Positions 21,288-21,329 of a stretch of 21,329 nt of DNA are shown here, piece by piece (position 1 is the stretch's first letter; the number at the start of each line of letters is the position of its first letter). The stretch lies in NCBI GenBank assembly GCA_958449275.1, contig CAUDHE010000046.1:1-21329 (forward strand), given 5' to 3'. A program made the position numbers and the translations under genes. Under the pieces are notes generated by a model. That model was not told the DNA's origin, made no database searches, and worked only from the letters and a program-made list of their open reading frames with translations. This DNA is from an uncultured Alistipes sp. Lineage in GTDB: Bacteria; Bacteroidota; Bacteroidia; Bacteroidales; Rikenellaceae.

Positions 21288-21329
21288 CTATTCCGCGTTC
21301 TGCATGCGGTCGATGAACAGAACGCCGTT
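21288..21329 (-). CDS. 3' tip of a gene entering from beyond the window
   Basis: On the minus strand the frame is open from 21329 to a TAG at 21288-21290 and encodes NGVLFIDRMQNAE at the C-terminus. It ends 51 bp before the PKD-like lipoprotein, with no promoter box between, so an upstream operon partner is plausible. Thirteen residues are too few to name a family, and a chance open frame cannot be excluded. Confidence 0.35.
   Translation of the reverse strand, partial: NGVLFIDRMQNAE

Overview
This window looks like a chromosomal segment from a Bacteroidales bacterium, most likely Alistipes or a close relative (Rikenellaceae). The genus is inference. The evidence is a set of Bacteroidetes-type promoters (TAnnTTTG -7 boxes, several with TTG or TTTG 19-20 bp upstream), weak or absent Shine-Dalgarno sequences, the rsfS-ftsH-cdsA gene order, a DUF4369-TlpA-type lipoprotein, a lipoprotein with PKD-like repeats, and GC-rich coding sequence with many Ile ATA codons. 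Almost all coding capacity is housekeeping. I see no phage, integron, CRISPR array, transposase, secretion cluster, tRNA or rRNA.

Layout. 1-2155 (+): 3' part of a YitT-family membrane protein gene, then miaB. 2179-5877 (-): trpS, a ClC-type chloride transporter with CBS domains, and a HAD hydrolase, read from right to left. 5878-6032: divergent control region with back-to-back trpS and oxyR promoters. 6033-6935 (+): oxyR. 7109-12604 (+): a long co-directional run of rsfS, ftsH, cdsA, psd, an AI-2E-family permease and a stand-alone riboflavin kinase. 12605-13242: 638 bp with no credible gene, packed with inverted repeats and hairpins. 13243-16868 (-): coaD, lpxD, a TlpA-like lipoprotein and ruvC, read from right to left. 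17071-18372 (+): an NhaD/CitMHS-type antiporter. 18441-21329 (-): the 3' tip of an unknown gene, a three-repeat PKD-like lipoprotein, and a ThuA-domain secreted protein.

How the genes fit together. Several act at the envelope: CdsA and Psd in phosphatidylethanolamine synthesis, LpxD in lipid A, FtsH in membrane protein quality control, a periplasmic thiol-disulfide lipoprotein, and several transporters. Others serve translation (MiaB, TrpS, RsfS) and cofactors (CoaD for CoA, riboflavin kinase for FMN). OxyR carries both redox cysteines at the E. coli positions.

The least explained part is non-coding. At least three small palindromic families recur in gaps between genes: a CAAG-loop hairpin whose two full copies differ by compensating base-pair changes (12992-13014 and 16238-16260), a ~72-bp GTTCGCCG element (4705-4777 and 13088-13158), and a CGACATCGC hairpin (4683-4703 and 6972-6992). 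Together with the 12605-13242 island they suggest a genome-wide set of structured dispersed repeats. This is the best lead in the window. I found no obvious new multi-gene system.
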